Source: Acidobacteriota bacterium
GTDB taxonomy: Bacteria; Acidobacteriota; Terriglobia; Terriglobales; Acidobacteriaceae
Direction of reading: 5' to 3'
DNA: 64,000 nucleotides
NCBI GenBank assembly: GCA_021780315.1
Contig: JAJXYY010000010.1
Coordinates: 44,667-108,666, forward strand
The notes beneath the pieces are model-generated. The model did no database searches and was not told where the DNA came from. It saw only the letters and a list, made by a program, of their open reading frames with translations. Below are positions 27,028 through 35,670 of the stretch, piece by piece. Both the position numbers and the translations under genes were made by a program. Each line of letters begins with the position of its first letter. Position 1 is the stretch's first letter.

Positions 27028-28560
27028 ATGTTCAAACTGATGGCTACCAAGCCGATGTCGAAGCTAATGAATGAAGCGGCGAATGAAGAAGGCGGGCTGA
27101 AGCGAGCACTGGGTCCGTTGAATCTGATTACGCTGGGGATTGGCGCGATTATAGGCGCGGGAATTTTTGTGTTGACGGGGCAGGCGGCGGCGAAACATGC
27201 TGGGCCTGCGGTGATGCTGAGCTTTATCGTGGCGGGTATTACGTGTGCGTTTGCGGGGCTTTGCTATGCGGAGTTTGCGTCGCTGATACCGATTGCGGGT
27301 TCGGCGTACACGTATGGGTATGCGACGCTGGGTGAGTTTGTGGCCTGGATTATCGGCTGGGACCTGGTGCTGGAGTATGCGTTTGGTGCGGCCACTGTGG
27401 CCTCGGGGTGGAGCGGATATTTTGTGGGGCTGCTGCAGGATTTTCATATCCATCTGCCGCCGCAGTTGACGACGACGCCGGGGATGATTCTGTACAACTA
27501 CCATGATCGCTGGATGCAACTGGCGGCGGTGCCTGCGGGGGTGGATGTGAGTACTCTGCCGCACGTGGCTGGGGTGTTCAACCTGGTGGCATTTTTGGCG
27601 ATTGCGATTGTGACCGCGGTGCTGGTTCGCGGGATACAGGAGTCGGCCAACCTGAATACCGCGATCGTGATTGTGAAGCTGGGCATAGTGGGAGTGTTTC
27701 TGGCTCTGGGGGGCTGGTTTCTGGTGCATCATCCGGAGCATGCTCATGCGAACTGGACGCCGTTCATTCCGCCGAGCGATGGGCATGGGAACTTCGGGAT
27801 TGCGGGTATTTCGGCGGGTGCGGCATCGATCTTCTTTGCGTATATCGGGTTCGATGCGGTGTCGACGGCAGCGCAGGAGGCGAAGAACCCGCAGCGGGAT
27901 ATGCCGATCGGAATACTGGGTTCGCTGGTGGTGTGCACGATTCTGTACATTGCGGTGTCGGGGGTGCTGACGGGGCTGGTGAACTACAAGGCTCTGAATG
28001 TTGCCGATCCGGTGGCGGTTGGGATTGACGTGACGGGGGTGCGCTGGGGCAGCATCATGGTGAAGATTGGCGCAGTGTTCGGGCTGGGCACGGTGATGCT
28101 GGTGATGCTGCTGGGTCAGTCGCGGGTGTTCTTCTCGATGTCGCGGGATGGACTGCTGTGGAAGTGGGCTGGAGTGATCCATCCGAAGTTCCGCACGCCG
28201 TGGATCTCGAACATTGTGGTGGGCGCGATTGTGGCGTTTATGCCGGCGGTGCTGCCGATCGACAAGTTGAGCGAACTGGTGAACATGGGGACGCTGCTGG
28301 CGTTCGCGATTGTGTGCGCTGGCGTGTGGATACTGCGGCGGCGGAGTCCGGAGTTGCATCGTCCGTTCCGTACGCCGCTGGTGCCGCTGGTTCCGATTCT
28401 GGGAATTCTGAGCGCGCTATATTTGATCTGGACGCTGCCTACGCTGACCAAGGTGGTGGTGGTGGGCTGGCTGCTGATCGGCCTGGTGATCTACTTTACG
28501 TATAGCGTGAAGCACAGCAAGGTGCAGATCGATCTGCGAGCGGAAGAAGTGGTGAAGTAA
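27028..28560 (+). CDS. APC-superfamily permease, cationic amino-acid transporter type
   Basis: Inner-membrane transporter of about 510 residues. The first helix contains GIGAIIGAGIFVLTGQAAA, and YAEFASLIPIAGSAYTYGYATLGE plus [22 protein letters not shown] are characteristic of the CAT/YfnA group. The C-terminal half has the FSMSRDGLLWKWAG motif common to CAT proteins. It likely imports an amino acid; specificity is unknown. The two permeases form a tandem pair but are diverged enough that recent duplication is unlikely. The terminator for this transcription unit lies inside the convergent gene that follows. Confidence 0.9.
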   Translation: MFKLMATKPMSKLMNEAANEEGGLKRALGPLNLITLGIGAIIGAGIFVLTGQAAAKHAGPAVMLSFIVAGITCAFAGLCYAEFASLIPIAGSAYTYGYATLGEFVAWIIGWDLVLEYAFGAATVASGWSGYFVGLLQDFHIHLPPQLTTTPGMILYNYHDRWMQLAAVPAGVDVSTLPHVAGVFNLVAFLAIAIVTAVLVRGIQESANLNTAIVIVKLGIVGVFLALGGWFLVHHPEHAHANWTPFIPPSDGHGNFGIAGISAGAASIFFAYIGFDAVSTAAQEAKNPQRDMPIGILGSLVVCTILYIAVSGVLTGLVNYKALNVADPVAVGIDVTGVRWGSIMVKIGAVFGLGTVMLVMLLGQSRVFFSMSRDGLLWKWAGVIHPKFRTPWISNIVVGAIVAFMPAVLPIDKLSELVNMGTLLAFAIVCAGVWILRRRSPELHRPFRTPLVPLVPILGILSALYLIWTLPTLTKVVVVGWLLIGLVIYFTYSVKHSKVQIDLRAEEVVK

Positions 28561-28564
28561 ACGA

Positions 28565-31192
28565 TCAGTGGACAGGATCGTTGGAGGAGGCGCCCGGCTT
28601 CGGCTGGGCGTTTCCGCGTGCGAGATCGGGTGGCTGGGGGAGGATGGGAAGGGTGATGGTGTTGGCTGCTGCGGGGTCGTCGCGGAGGCGGAGGTAGAGG
28701 AGGATGGTGGCGGGTCGGGTGCTGGAGAGGGTGGCTGGTGCGCTGGCGGGGCGGGGGAGGTCGATGGAGTTGCTGACGAAGCCGTCGGGGACGGTGATGG
28801 GGGCGGTGAAGTCGGGATCAGCGGCGATGGTGTCGATGAGGTAGAGATCGGAGCCGAGGAGGGTGCAGGTCGCGGCTGGGTCGGGGGTGCAGCGGATGTT
28901 GGTGAGGGAGGGCAGGCGTACGAGGGTGGCTAGGGGTAGCCAGTCGCCGGGGGTGCCGTCGGGGGCGAGAGCACGGAGGCGGAGAGGACCGAAGGCGGAG
29001 GCGCCGAAGGCCTTGAGGGGATTGAGGGTGGCGAGGATGGTGTGGGGGTTCTGCAGGACCAGTGAGCCCGAGGGGACGGTGAGGATGGTCTGGAGTGAGC
29101 CGTCGGGGCTGGCGATCTCGATCTTGCCTGCGCGGGGGAAGGGTGCGGTGGACTTAAGCGAGAAGGTGAGTTGCTGGGTGAGGGGCAGGTCAAGATCGTT
29201 GGCGAGGTGGAGGGGGAGGTCTGCTGGCTGGACGAGGTTGCGGTTGAGCATGGTGACGTAAGGGCGTGAGGGCTCGACGGTAAGCGGGAGGGAGAGGACG
29301 CGGCCGTCGCGGAGGGTGATGTGGGCGGTGAGTTTTTCAGCTGGGTGGAGCTTGGGTGCGGCTAGGCCGGGTGCGAGGCTGAGGCGCAGCTCGTCGGTGG
29401 ATGTGGGTGCGGCTGGGGCGGTGTCGGCGTCTGTAGCGGGTAGGGTTGCGGGGGTGAAGATGAGATTGTCGATGGCCATCTGCTGGACCTGATCGAGGTT
29501 GGTTCCGGTGAGAGTGGCGATGGTGTCGGCCGCGTGGAGGTGGACCTGGGAGATGGTGGCTGGCTCGGAGAAGGTCTGGGCGGTGACGATGGCGGGGGTG
29601 GATTCGCCGAACTGGTGGACGGCGATGTGGAGGGCCCCGGGGTTGACGGCTTTGAGGGGGAGGGTGAGATCAACGGTGTTCGGAGTCTCGGTATTGAGAG
29701 CATCGCCCAGCTTCCAGTGGATTTCGGATTGGCTGGAGGGCTGGCTGACAGGCGAGCCGTCCAGCGTGATGGAGTCGACGCAGGCGGTGCCATTGGCGGT
29801 GAGCAGGACGTGGTTCTCGTGTCCGGCGATGAGCGGGGCGTCGGAGATGAGCTTCCAGCCGGTGCCGGGGGCCTTCTGGAGGAGGACGGTGGGGCCGGTA
29901 AAGGAATCGAAGCCCCACTGTCCGGAGACGGTTCCGGAGATCTCGCCTGGAGGTAGGGGATGTTGGTTGGGGGAGACGGTTGTCTGGGTGGTGGGTGCTG
30001 GACTCAGGAGCTTGCGGTCTTCCGTGGGAGCGATGATGAGGCCGCCGCGGAAGGCGTCGGGGGTGAGGGGGATGTCGGGTGTTGGGATGGGGGTGTTGAG
30101 GTGCAGGACGAGCTGGTGGGCGAAGGCGGTGGAGTAGACGAGGGGTGCGCCTTCGATGGGTAGTACGAGGCGGGGCTTGACGAGGCAGTTGACGAAGTCC
30201 GGGTTGCTGGGGCGGAGGGGGGGCGGAACCGCTTTCTGGATAGCGGGGAGGCCGATAACGATGACGGATTTGGGATTGCGGAAGGATGGCGGGGTGTTGA
30301 GGCGGAGGTTGAGGCTCTCCTGTTCGGGTGCGGCGATGGCGGGGATGTACTGGTACTGGGCGGTGTGGAGGCCGCTGGTGATGCGGATGAGATCAACGAG
30401 TGCGCCGACGTAGGCGCTGTAGTTGCCGCCGCCGGCGAGGGGGGTGTAGCTGGCGGCGTTGATGAAGTCGGAGTTGGTTCCGCTGGCGAGTCCGGCTACG
30501 ATGCTTTGGGCGTGGCCGTCGTCTAGGAGGGTCTGGTTTCCGGACTGGGTGAGGCAGCTGTATTGTAGGTCGACGGGACGTTTGAAGCACTCATCGTTGG
30601 GCTTGAGGTTGAGGGTTCGTGCGAGGAGTGCAGAGTGGTCTGCTAGGCGCTGGGTCTCGGCGGGTGGGATCTGGCGGAGGGAGGCGATGTACTTTTCGAT
30701 TCGGGCCTGCTCGAAGCCAGCTTCGATGAGGTCCTGGGAGGCGCGGACGAAGACGCCGGGGCGGGCGCGGACGGAGGAACGGAGGGTGGTGAAGTCGCCG
30801 CCGGTCTCCGGTGCGAGGAAGAGGATGGCCTGCTGGGCTTCGTCGGGGACGGTGATGGTGACGCCTTCCTGACGGACATTTTTGCGCCAGGTTTCGATTT
30901 TGAAGAACCAGTTGTCCGGCGGGGGATTGGTGGTTCCGCGGAGGAAGGCGACGATGAGGAGGTAACGGACCGACTGGGTGTCGGGCATGTCGGGGTGAAG
31001 CCAGAGCTTGTCTGCGGGCTGGAGGTTGGGGACGTTGGCGATAGGGAGTGTTTTGCCGTCGCGGGAGACGCGGATTTCGAGTTTGGGGCCGGCGAGGTCG
31101 AAGCGCGCGGAGTCAGCAAAGGCTTGGGTGCATGGAAGGAGCGATGCACCGAGACTGGCGGTGAGCAGTACAGTCTTGAGAAACTTTGCCAT
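28565..31192 (-). CDS. Large exported protein of unknown function
   Basis: A protein of about 875 residues with a signal peptide (MAKFLKTVLLTASLG, cleavage likely after AFA). No catalytic motif is recognisable. The N-terminal 250 residues are mixed alpha/beta with two cysteines (ECFKRPVDLQYSC). The rest is rich in beta-strand patterns with Pro/Thr/Ala-rich stretches, resembling IPT/TIG or other Ig-like repeats. It is the last gene in the direction hlyD-like, ABC ATPase, this gene (90 bp gap), so it may be a partner of that export pair. Homologues are known to me only as acidobacterial hypothetical proteins; the function is unknown. Confidence 0.75.
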   Translation of the reverse strand: MAKFLKTVLLTASLGASLLPCTQAFADSARFDLAGPKLEIRVSRDGKTLPIANVPNLQPADKLWLHPDMPDTQSVRYLLIVAFLRGTTNPPPDNWFFKIETWRKNVRQEGVTITVPDEAQQAILFLAPETGGDFTTLRSSVRARPGVFVRASQDLIEAGFEQARIEKYIASLRQIPPAETQRLADHSALLARTLNLKPNDECFKRPVDLQYSCLTQSGNQTLLDDGHAQSIVAGLASGTNSDFINAASYTPLAGGGNYSAYVGALVDLIRITSGLHTAQYQYIPAIAAPEQESLNLRLNTPPSFRNPKSVIVIGLPAIQKAVPPPLRPSNPDFVNCLVKPRLVLPIEGAPLVYSTAFAHQLVLHLNTPIPTPDIPLTPDAFRGGLIIAPTEDRKLLSPAPTTQTTVSPNQHPLPPGEISGTVSGQWGFDSFTGPTVLLQKAPGTGWKLISDAPLIAGHENHVLLTANGTACVDSITLDGSPVSQPSSQSEIHWKLGDALNTETPNTVDLTLPLKAVNPGALHIAVHQFGESTPAIVTAQTFSEPATISQVHLHAADTIATLTGTNLDQVQQMAIDNLIFTPATLPATDADTAPAAPTSTDELRLSLAPGLAAPKLHPAEKLTAHITLRDGRVLSLPLTVEPSRPYVTMLNRNLVQPADLPLHLANDLDLPLTQQLTFSLKSTAPFPRAGKIEIASPDGSLQTILTVPSGSLVLQNPHTILATLNPLKAFGASAFGPLRLRALAPDGTPGDWLPLATLVRLPSLTNIRCTPDPAATCTLLGSDLYLIDTIAADPDFTAPITVPDGFVSNSIDLPRPASAPATLSSTRPATILLYLRLRDDPAAANTITLPILPQPPDLARGNAQPKPGASSNDPVH
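28591..28610 (+). terminator. Hairpin terminator inside the 3' end of the convergent gene
   Basis: CGCCCGGC pairs with GCTGGGCG around a stable TTCG loop, one G-U pair, followed by TTTCC. It is placed to stop transcription from the permease operon, yet it lies within the last codons of the minus-strand gene (28565-31192), so the same bases serve both. Confidence 0.6.
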
Positions 31193-31282
31193 CATTCCAT
31201 TTTAGACGGCGGTGGAGTGGTATCCGGGTGTCTGGGGCGGGGAGATCGGGTTATGTATCCGAGTTGTATATGGGGCACCGAT

Positions 31283-32041
31283 TTAGCTGCGATTCTGGAA
31301 ACGTGCGGAGGGGTGATCGCTGGCGATGACACCGTCGCGGATGGTGACGACGCGGTGGGCGTACTCCGCAATGTCTGGCTCGTGGGTGACGAGGACGATG
31401 GTGTTGCCCTTGGCATGGAGGTCGTCGAAGAGGGCCATGATCTCTTCACCGGTTTTGGAGTCGAGGTTTCCGGTGGGTTCGTCGGCGAGGATGATGGAGG
31501 GTTTATTGACGAGTGCACGTGCAATGGCGACGCGCTGGCGCTGTCCGCCGGAGAGTTCGTTGGGTTTGTGCATCATGCGGGTGCCGAGGTTGACGGACTC
31601 AAGGACGGCTTTGGCGCGGGCGGTGCGCTCGGCTGCGGGGGTGCCATTGTAGATGAGGGGTAGCTCTACATTGTGGAGGGAGGTGGCGCGTGCAAGGAGG
31701 TTGAAGGTCTGAAAGACGAAGCCGATTTCTTTGTTACGGATGCGGGCGAGTTCGTCGTCGTTGAGTTCGGAGACGTCGTGTCCGTTGAGCCAGTACTTGC
31801 CCTGGGAGGGTGAGTCGAGGCATCCGATGAGGTTCATGAGGGTGGATTTTCCGGATCCAGATGGGCCCATGATGGCGACGTACTCGTTGTGGCGGATGCG
31901 GAGGTTGACGCCGCGGAGGGCATTGACCTGTTGATCGCCCATCTCGTAGGTCTTCCAGAGATTGTCGGTGACGATGACGTCACCCGGCATGGGGCCATTT
32001 GTGTTTCTCTGATTGGGGTCTACAGCAGTTTCGATAGCCAT
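31283..32041 (-). CDS. ABC ATPase, MacB/LolD type
   Basis: ATP-binding subunit of about 252 residues. Walker A is GPSGSGKST, the signature is LSGGQRQR, and Walker B with the MacB/LolD hallmark reads [12 protein letters not shown], followed by [11 protein letters not shown]. Such ATPases pair with FtsX-like permeases in lipoprotein release or efflux across the envelope. A membrane-fusion protein gene lies immediately upstream, but no FtsX/MacB permease gene is present here. GGAG precedes ATG 32041; the frame extends to 32068. The role is probably tripartite export; the substrate is unknown. Confidence 0.9.
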   Translation of the reverse strand: MAIETAVDPNQRNTNGPMPGDVIVTDNLWKTYEMGDQQVNALRGVNLRIRHNEYVAIMGPSGSGKSTLMNLIGCLDSPSQGKYWLNGHDVSELNDDELARIRNKEIGFVFQTFNLLARATSLHNVELPLIYNGTPAAERTARAKAVLESVNLGTRMMHKPNELSGGQRQRVAIARALVNKPSIILADEPTGNLDSKTGEEIMALFDDLHAKGNTIVLVTHEPDIAEYAHRVVTIRDGVIASDHPSARFQNRS

Positions 32042-32118
32042 CCGGTCTCCGGGAGTTTCAAGTCTCAAGGATAGTACGTTTGACGCATTGAGTTGGTTCC
32101 GAGGCGTTGGATCGACTG

Positions 32119-33513
32119 CTAGGACTTGTCCGAGTCGGTGGCCGTGGCGTCGGGGGAGTTGTCCCGCTTGACGGTGGTACCGCTTTTGAGGACGCGCAGG
32201 ACTTTGTAACGTCCGGTGACGAGTTCGTCTCCTTCCTTGAGCCCGCCGAGGACCTCGATGTCGGTTGCTCCTGTGATTCCGGTGGTGACGGGCGCGAAGT
32301 TGGCTTTGAGTTTTCCGTGGTCGGAGGTGAGCAGGTAGACCCCCTGGACGAACTGGGGCTTTGCGGATGGTTGTGCTGCGGTGTTGGAGGCGGATTTGCC
32401 GTCGTGGGCTGCGAGGTATTTTTCGGTGGCTACGTCGCGCTGGACGAGGGACTGGATGGGGATGACGAGTGAGTTGGTCTTGTGGGCGGTGGTGATTTTG
32501 GCGGTGGCGGAGAGGCCGGGCCGGAGGTCGGGCGATGCCTCGTCGAGGGTGACGACGACTTTGAAGTCTTTGGCTTCCTCGGTACCGGTGGTGCTTTGGG
32601 TGGTGGAGAGGCCGGTGGTGCGGAGGAGGGCCTGGTCGCCGACTTCGGTGACGTGGCCTTTGAAGATGCGACCGGGGAGAGCGTCGACGGTTACATCTGC
32701 AGGCTGGCCCATACGGATGTTGACGATGTCGGTTTCGTCGACTTTGACTTCGGCGGTGATGACGGACATGTCGGCGAGGGTCATGATGGTGGATCCGCCG
32801 GCGTTCTGGATGCCTACAACGACGGTTTCGCCCTCACGGACGGGGACGTTGGTGACGAGGCCGTCGAAGGGGGCGCGGCTGATGGTTTTGTCGAGGGCGT
32901 CAAAGTTAGAGCGCTGGCTGGCGACGGCCTGATTGACGTGGGCGCGCTGGGACTCGGTCTGGGCCTGGGCCTGGGCGAGAGAGGCGATGCGCTGGGTGAG
33001 GGTGGCAGAGGACATGTCGTAGGCTGCTTTTTTGCTGTCGTAGTCCTGCTTGGCAATGAGCTTTTCGTTATAGAGCGACTTGGCGCGGTCGTAGTCCAGG
33101 CGCTTCTGTTCGAGATCGGCCTTTGCTTGAATAATGTTGGCTTCGGCGGTTTTCTCGGCTGCGATGAGGGAGTTGACGTCGGTTTTGGAGGAGGCGATGG
33201 TGGCCTGCTGGGCGGCGACGGTGGCCTCTGGCTGGACGTTTTCGACGGTGGCTAGGACTGTTCCTTTTTTGACCTGATCGCCTTCTTTGACGTAGAGGTG
33301 GGTGATGCGTCCGAAGGCGGTAGCGCCAACGTTGACGTAAGTTTTGGGCTTGATCTGGCCGGTGCCGCTGACGATGGAGGTGAGGTCCTGACGGAGGACT
33401 TTGCCGGTGGCGACTTTAGTGACGTTGGACTGACTATGAATGATGCTGCCTGCAATGATGCCTGCCAGAACCAGTACAGCTACAACAACAATGATGATCT
33501 TTTTCGCGCTCAT
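32119..33513 (-). CDS. Periplasmic adaptor (membrane fusion protein), MacA/HlyD family
   Basis: A protein of about 464 residues with one N-terminal membrane segment ([19 protein letters not shown]). The order is a first lipoyl half ([17 protein letters not shown]), a long Ala/Gln/Lys-rich coiled-coil hairpin (residues about 100-220), the second lipoyl half ([19 protein letters not shown]), and beta-barrel and membrane-proximal domains. Adaptors of this type bridge an inner-membrane ABC permease and an outer-membrane channel. It is first in the order adaptor-ATPase-exported protein. The start MSAKK (33513) is preferred over 33534. A 40-bp imperfect inverted repeat lies upstream. Confidence 0.9.
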   Translation of the reverse strand: MSAKKIIIVVVAVLVLAGIIAGSIIHSQSNVTKVATGKVLRQDLTSIVSGTGQIKPKTYVNVGATAFGRITHLYVKEGDQVKKGTVLATVENVQPEATVAAQQATIASSKTDVNSLIAAEKTAEANIIQAKADLEQKRLDYDRAKSLYNEKLIAKQDYDSKKAAYDMSSATLTQRIASLAQAQAQTESQRAHVNQAVASQRSNFDALDKTISRAPFDGLVTNVPVREGETVVVGIQNAGGSTIMTLADMSVITAEVKVDETDIVNIRMGQPADVTVDALPGRIFKGHVTEVGDQALLRTTGLSTTQSTTGTEEAKDFKVVVTLDEASPDLRPGLSATAKITTAHKTNSLVIPIQSLVQRDVATEKYLAAHDGKSASNTAAQPSAKPQFVQGVYLLTSDHGKLKANFAPVTTGITGATDIEVLGGLKEGDELVTGRYKVLRVLKSGTTVKRDNSPDATATDSDKS

Positions 33514-33559
33514 CCAGATGCACCCTTTTTCCATGTCCGCTGGGGTGCGGAACGGTATT

Positions 33560-33599
33560 TTCCTGCGGTATTGCGTATCCCTTAGGCAATACGCAGGAA
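33560..33599. repeat. Imperfect inverted repeat upstream of the adaptor gene
   Basis: TTCCTGCGGTATTGC (33560-33574) faces GCAATACGCAGGAA (33586-33599); apart from one extra G the arms are complementary. It lies 47 bp before the adaptor start, in the space between divergent genes, so it may be a repressor site or form a 5' leader hairpin. Confidence 0.5.
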
Positions 33600-33778
33600 G
33601 AAGTTGAAGCGTTCCATTGAATTGCCGCAGTACCGGGGTTGTGCGGCGGCACAGGGGGGATGTTCCTGTTTTCTGTACGTCTTATGATGAGGATGATATC
33701 AGGGAGCGTGGTGTCGGTCGCTTGTATCGCTCGTCCAACAGTCATACAATGAGTCAGGGATCAGGAGTTCCACGTCAC

Positions 33779-35533
33779 ATGTCTACCTCGCGTACTTTGG
33801 TCACAGGATCTGCACTATTTTTAATGGCCTTGATGGGGGCAGTGGCAGTATCAGCGCAGACGGCGACCTCGACGCAGGCAACGCCCGCGGGGCAGACGAC
33901 GGACGGAGTGAACCAGATTCCTGCGACGGTGGAGAAGCCAGATCCGTTGAAGCGCAAGCTGAGTGATCAGGAGCGATTCAAGCAACAGAAAGCGTTGCGC
34001 GGCGAGTTGCATGGCGAGTACAAGAAGTGGGTCGATGAAGACGTCCGGTGGATTATCACGGATCAAGAGTTGCAGGCTTTCAAGAGTCTGAGCAACGATG
34101 AGGAGCGGGATCAGTTTATCGAGCAGTTCTGGTTGCGGCGCAACCCGAATCCCGACTCTCCGGAGAACGAGTACCGCGAAGAGCACTACCAGCGTATTGC
34201 GTACGCCAACGAGCATTATGCGGCGGGCAAGCCGGGGTGGCGCACGGACCGCGGCCATATTTACATTGCTTATGGCAAACCGGACAGTATTGATTCGCAT
34301 CCGAGCGGCGGCAATTATGAGCGTCCGATGGACGAGGGCGGCGGTAATACGTCGACGTTCCCGTTTGAGACGTGGCACTACCGTTATCTGGCTGGAATTG
34401 GGGACAACATAGATATTGAGTTTGTCGATACTTGCATGTGCGGTGATTACCACATGACGATCGACCGGTCGGAGAAGGACGCTCTCAAGCACGTTCCTGG
34501 TGCGGGCCAGACGCTGTATGAACAGCAGGGCCAAGCCAAGCAGGCGGACCGGTTTGCCGGTGGCGGACTGGAGCAGCTTGGCACTGGACCAATGTCGTCG
34601 AGTAACCAGAGCAAGCAGTTTGATCGTCTGGACCGTTTTGCTAAGTTGATGGCGCCACCTGAGATCAAGTTCAAAGATCTGGAGGCGTTTATGGCGACCT
34701 CCAAGATTTTGACCGGGCCGCCGTTCCTATTTGATGTGCGTACGGATTATGTAAAGGTAACCAACGATACGGTTCTGGTTCCGTTGACCTTGCAGATTCG
34801 GAACCGTGACATCACGTTCAATAACAAGGACGGTGTGGCTACCGGAACGGTGAACATACTGGGGCGGGTTTCGAACCTGAACCACAAGCCGATCCAGACG
34901 TTTGAAGATACGGTGAATGTGCAGGTGCCGAGCGAGTTGCTTGCCAGAACGCAGAATAATGTATCGGTGTATTGGAAGTCGCTGCCACTGCGTCCGGGAT
35001 TGTACAAGGTCGATATTGTGATCAAGGACGTGAACAATCAGGACCATGTTGGACGGTGGCAGCGGAGTGTGAATGTTCCGAAGTATGATGACGACCGTTT
35101 AGCGGCATCTTCTCTGATTCTGGCCGATCAGATGGAACGGGTACCTTCGAAGGATATTGGCGCGGGCAACTTCGTGATTGGAAACACGCGGCTTCGTCCA
35201 CGGGTTCCAACAGGCGTATCGGTTCCAGTGACGTTTCATCGCGGCCAAAATTTGAATTTCTGGATGCAGGTATACAACCTGGGAATCGACGAGAAGAGCA
35301 AACAGAATGGCGCTACGATCGATTACGAGATCACGGACTTGTCAAACAACAAGGTTTTGTTGCAGACTCAGGAGTTGACATCGAAGTTGAGCCCGAACTC
35401 GGATCAGGTGACACTGGAACGCAGTGTACCGTTGGCGAGTTTGCAGCCGGGCAAGTATCAGGTAACGATCAAGGTGAACGACGGCATCACGAAGCAGCAG
35501 ATCGCAGAATCTGCGCCGTTTGTAGTTGATTAG
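33779..35533 (+). CDS. Exported GWxTD-domain protein
   Basis: A protein of about 584 residues. The signal peptide (LVTGSALFLMALMGAVAVSA) is followed by a low-complexity Thr/Gln/Ala linker. The domain at roughly residues 85-230 contains FWLRRNPNPDSPENEYREEHYQRIAYA in pieces and the naming motif GWRTDRG (about residue 153), then IYIAYGKPD. This domain is frequent in Acidobacteria and Bacteroidetes and has no assigned biochemical role. The C-terminal half looks like beta-sandwich. ATG 33779 is preferred because AGGAG is upstream and the signal peptide begins properly. The beta-barrel protein gene follows by 137 bp and may act with it. Confidence 0.88.
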   Translation: MSTSRTLVTGSALFLMALMGAVAVSAQTATSTQATPAGQTTDGVNQIPATVEKPDPLKRKLSDQERFKQQKALRGELHGEYKKWVDEDVRWIITDQELQAFKSLSNDEERDQFIEQFWLRRNPNPDSPENEYREEHYQRIAYANEHYAAGKPGWRTDRGHIYIAYGKPDSIDSHPSGGNYERPMDEGGGNTSTFPFETWHYRYLAGIGDNIDIEFVDTCMCGDYHMTIDRSEKDALKHVPGAGQTLYEQQGQAKQADRFAGGGLEQLGTGPMSSSNQSKQFDRLDRFAKLMAPPEIKFKDLEAFMATSKILTGPPFLFDVRTDYVKVTNDTVLVPLTLQIRNRDITFNNKDGVATGTVNILGRVSNLNHKPIQTFEDTVNVQVPSELLARTQNNVSVYWKSLPLRPGLYKVDIVIKDVNNQDHVGRWQRSVNVPKYDDDRLAASSLILADQMERVPSKDIGAGNFVIGNTRLRPRVPTGVSVPVTFHRGQNLNFWMQVYNLGIDEKSKQNGATIDYEITDLSNNKVLLQTQELTSKLSPNSDQVTLERSVPLASLQPGKYQVTIKVNDGITKQQIAESAPFVVD

Positions 35534-35670
35534 TTCCTTCGCGTTGCAGTAGCTGGATGGTTACGCAGATTGGATTAGCGATAGCCGGTAGCAGACGCAA
35601 GTTGGACGAGTATCCCTACTTTTCCTGGGTACGTTTGGAGCAGGCCGTCGACGCGCAGGGTAATGCGACT

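Noticed and set aside
27064..28359. Minus-strand open frame of 431 codons
   Set aside because: Antisense to the second permease; product is His/Arg-rich without domain.
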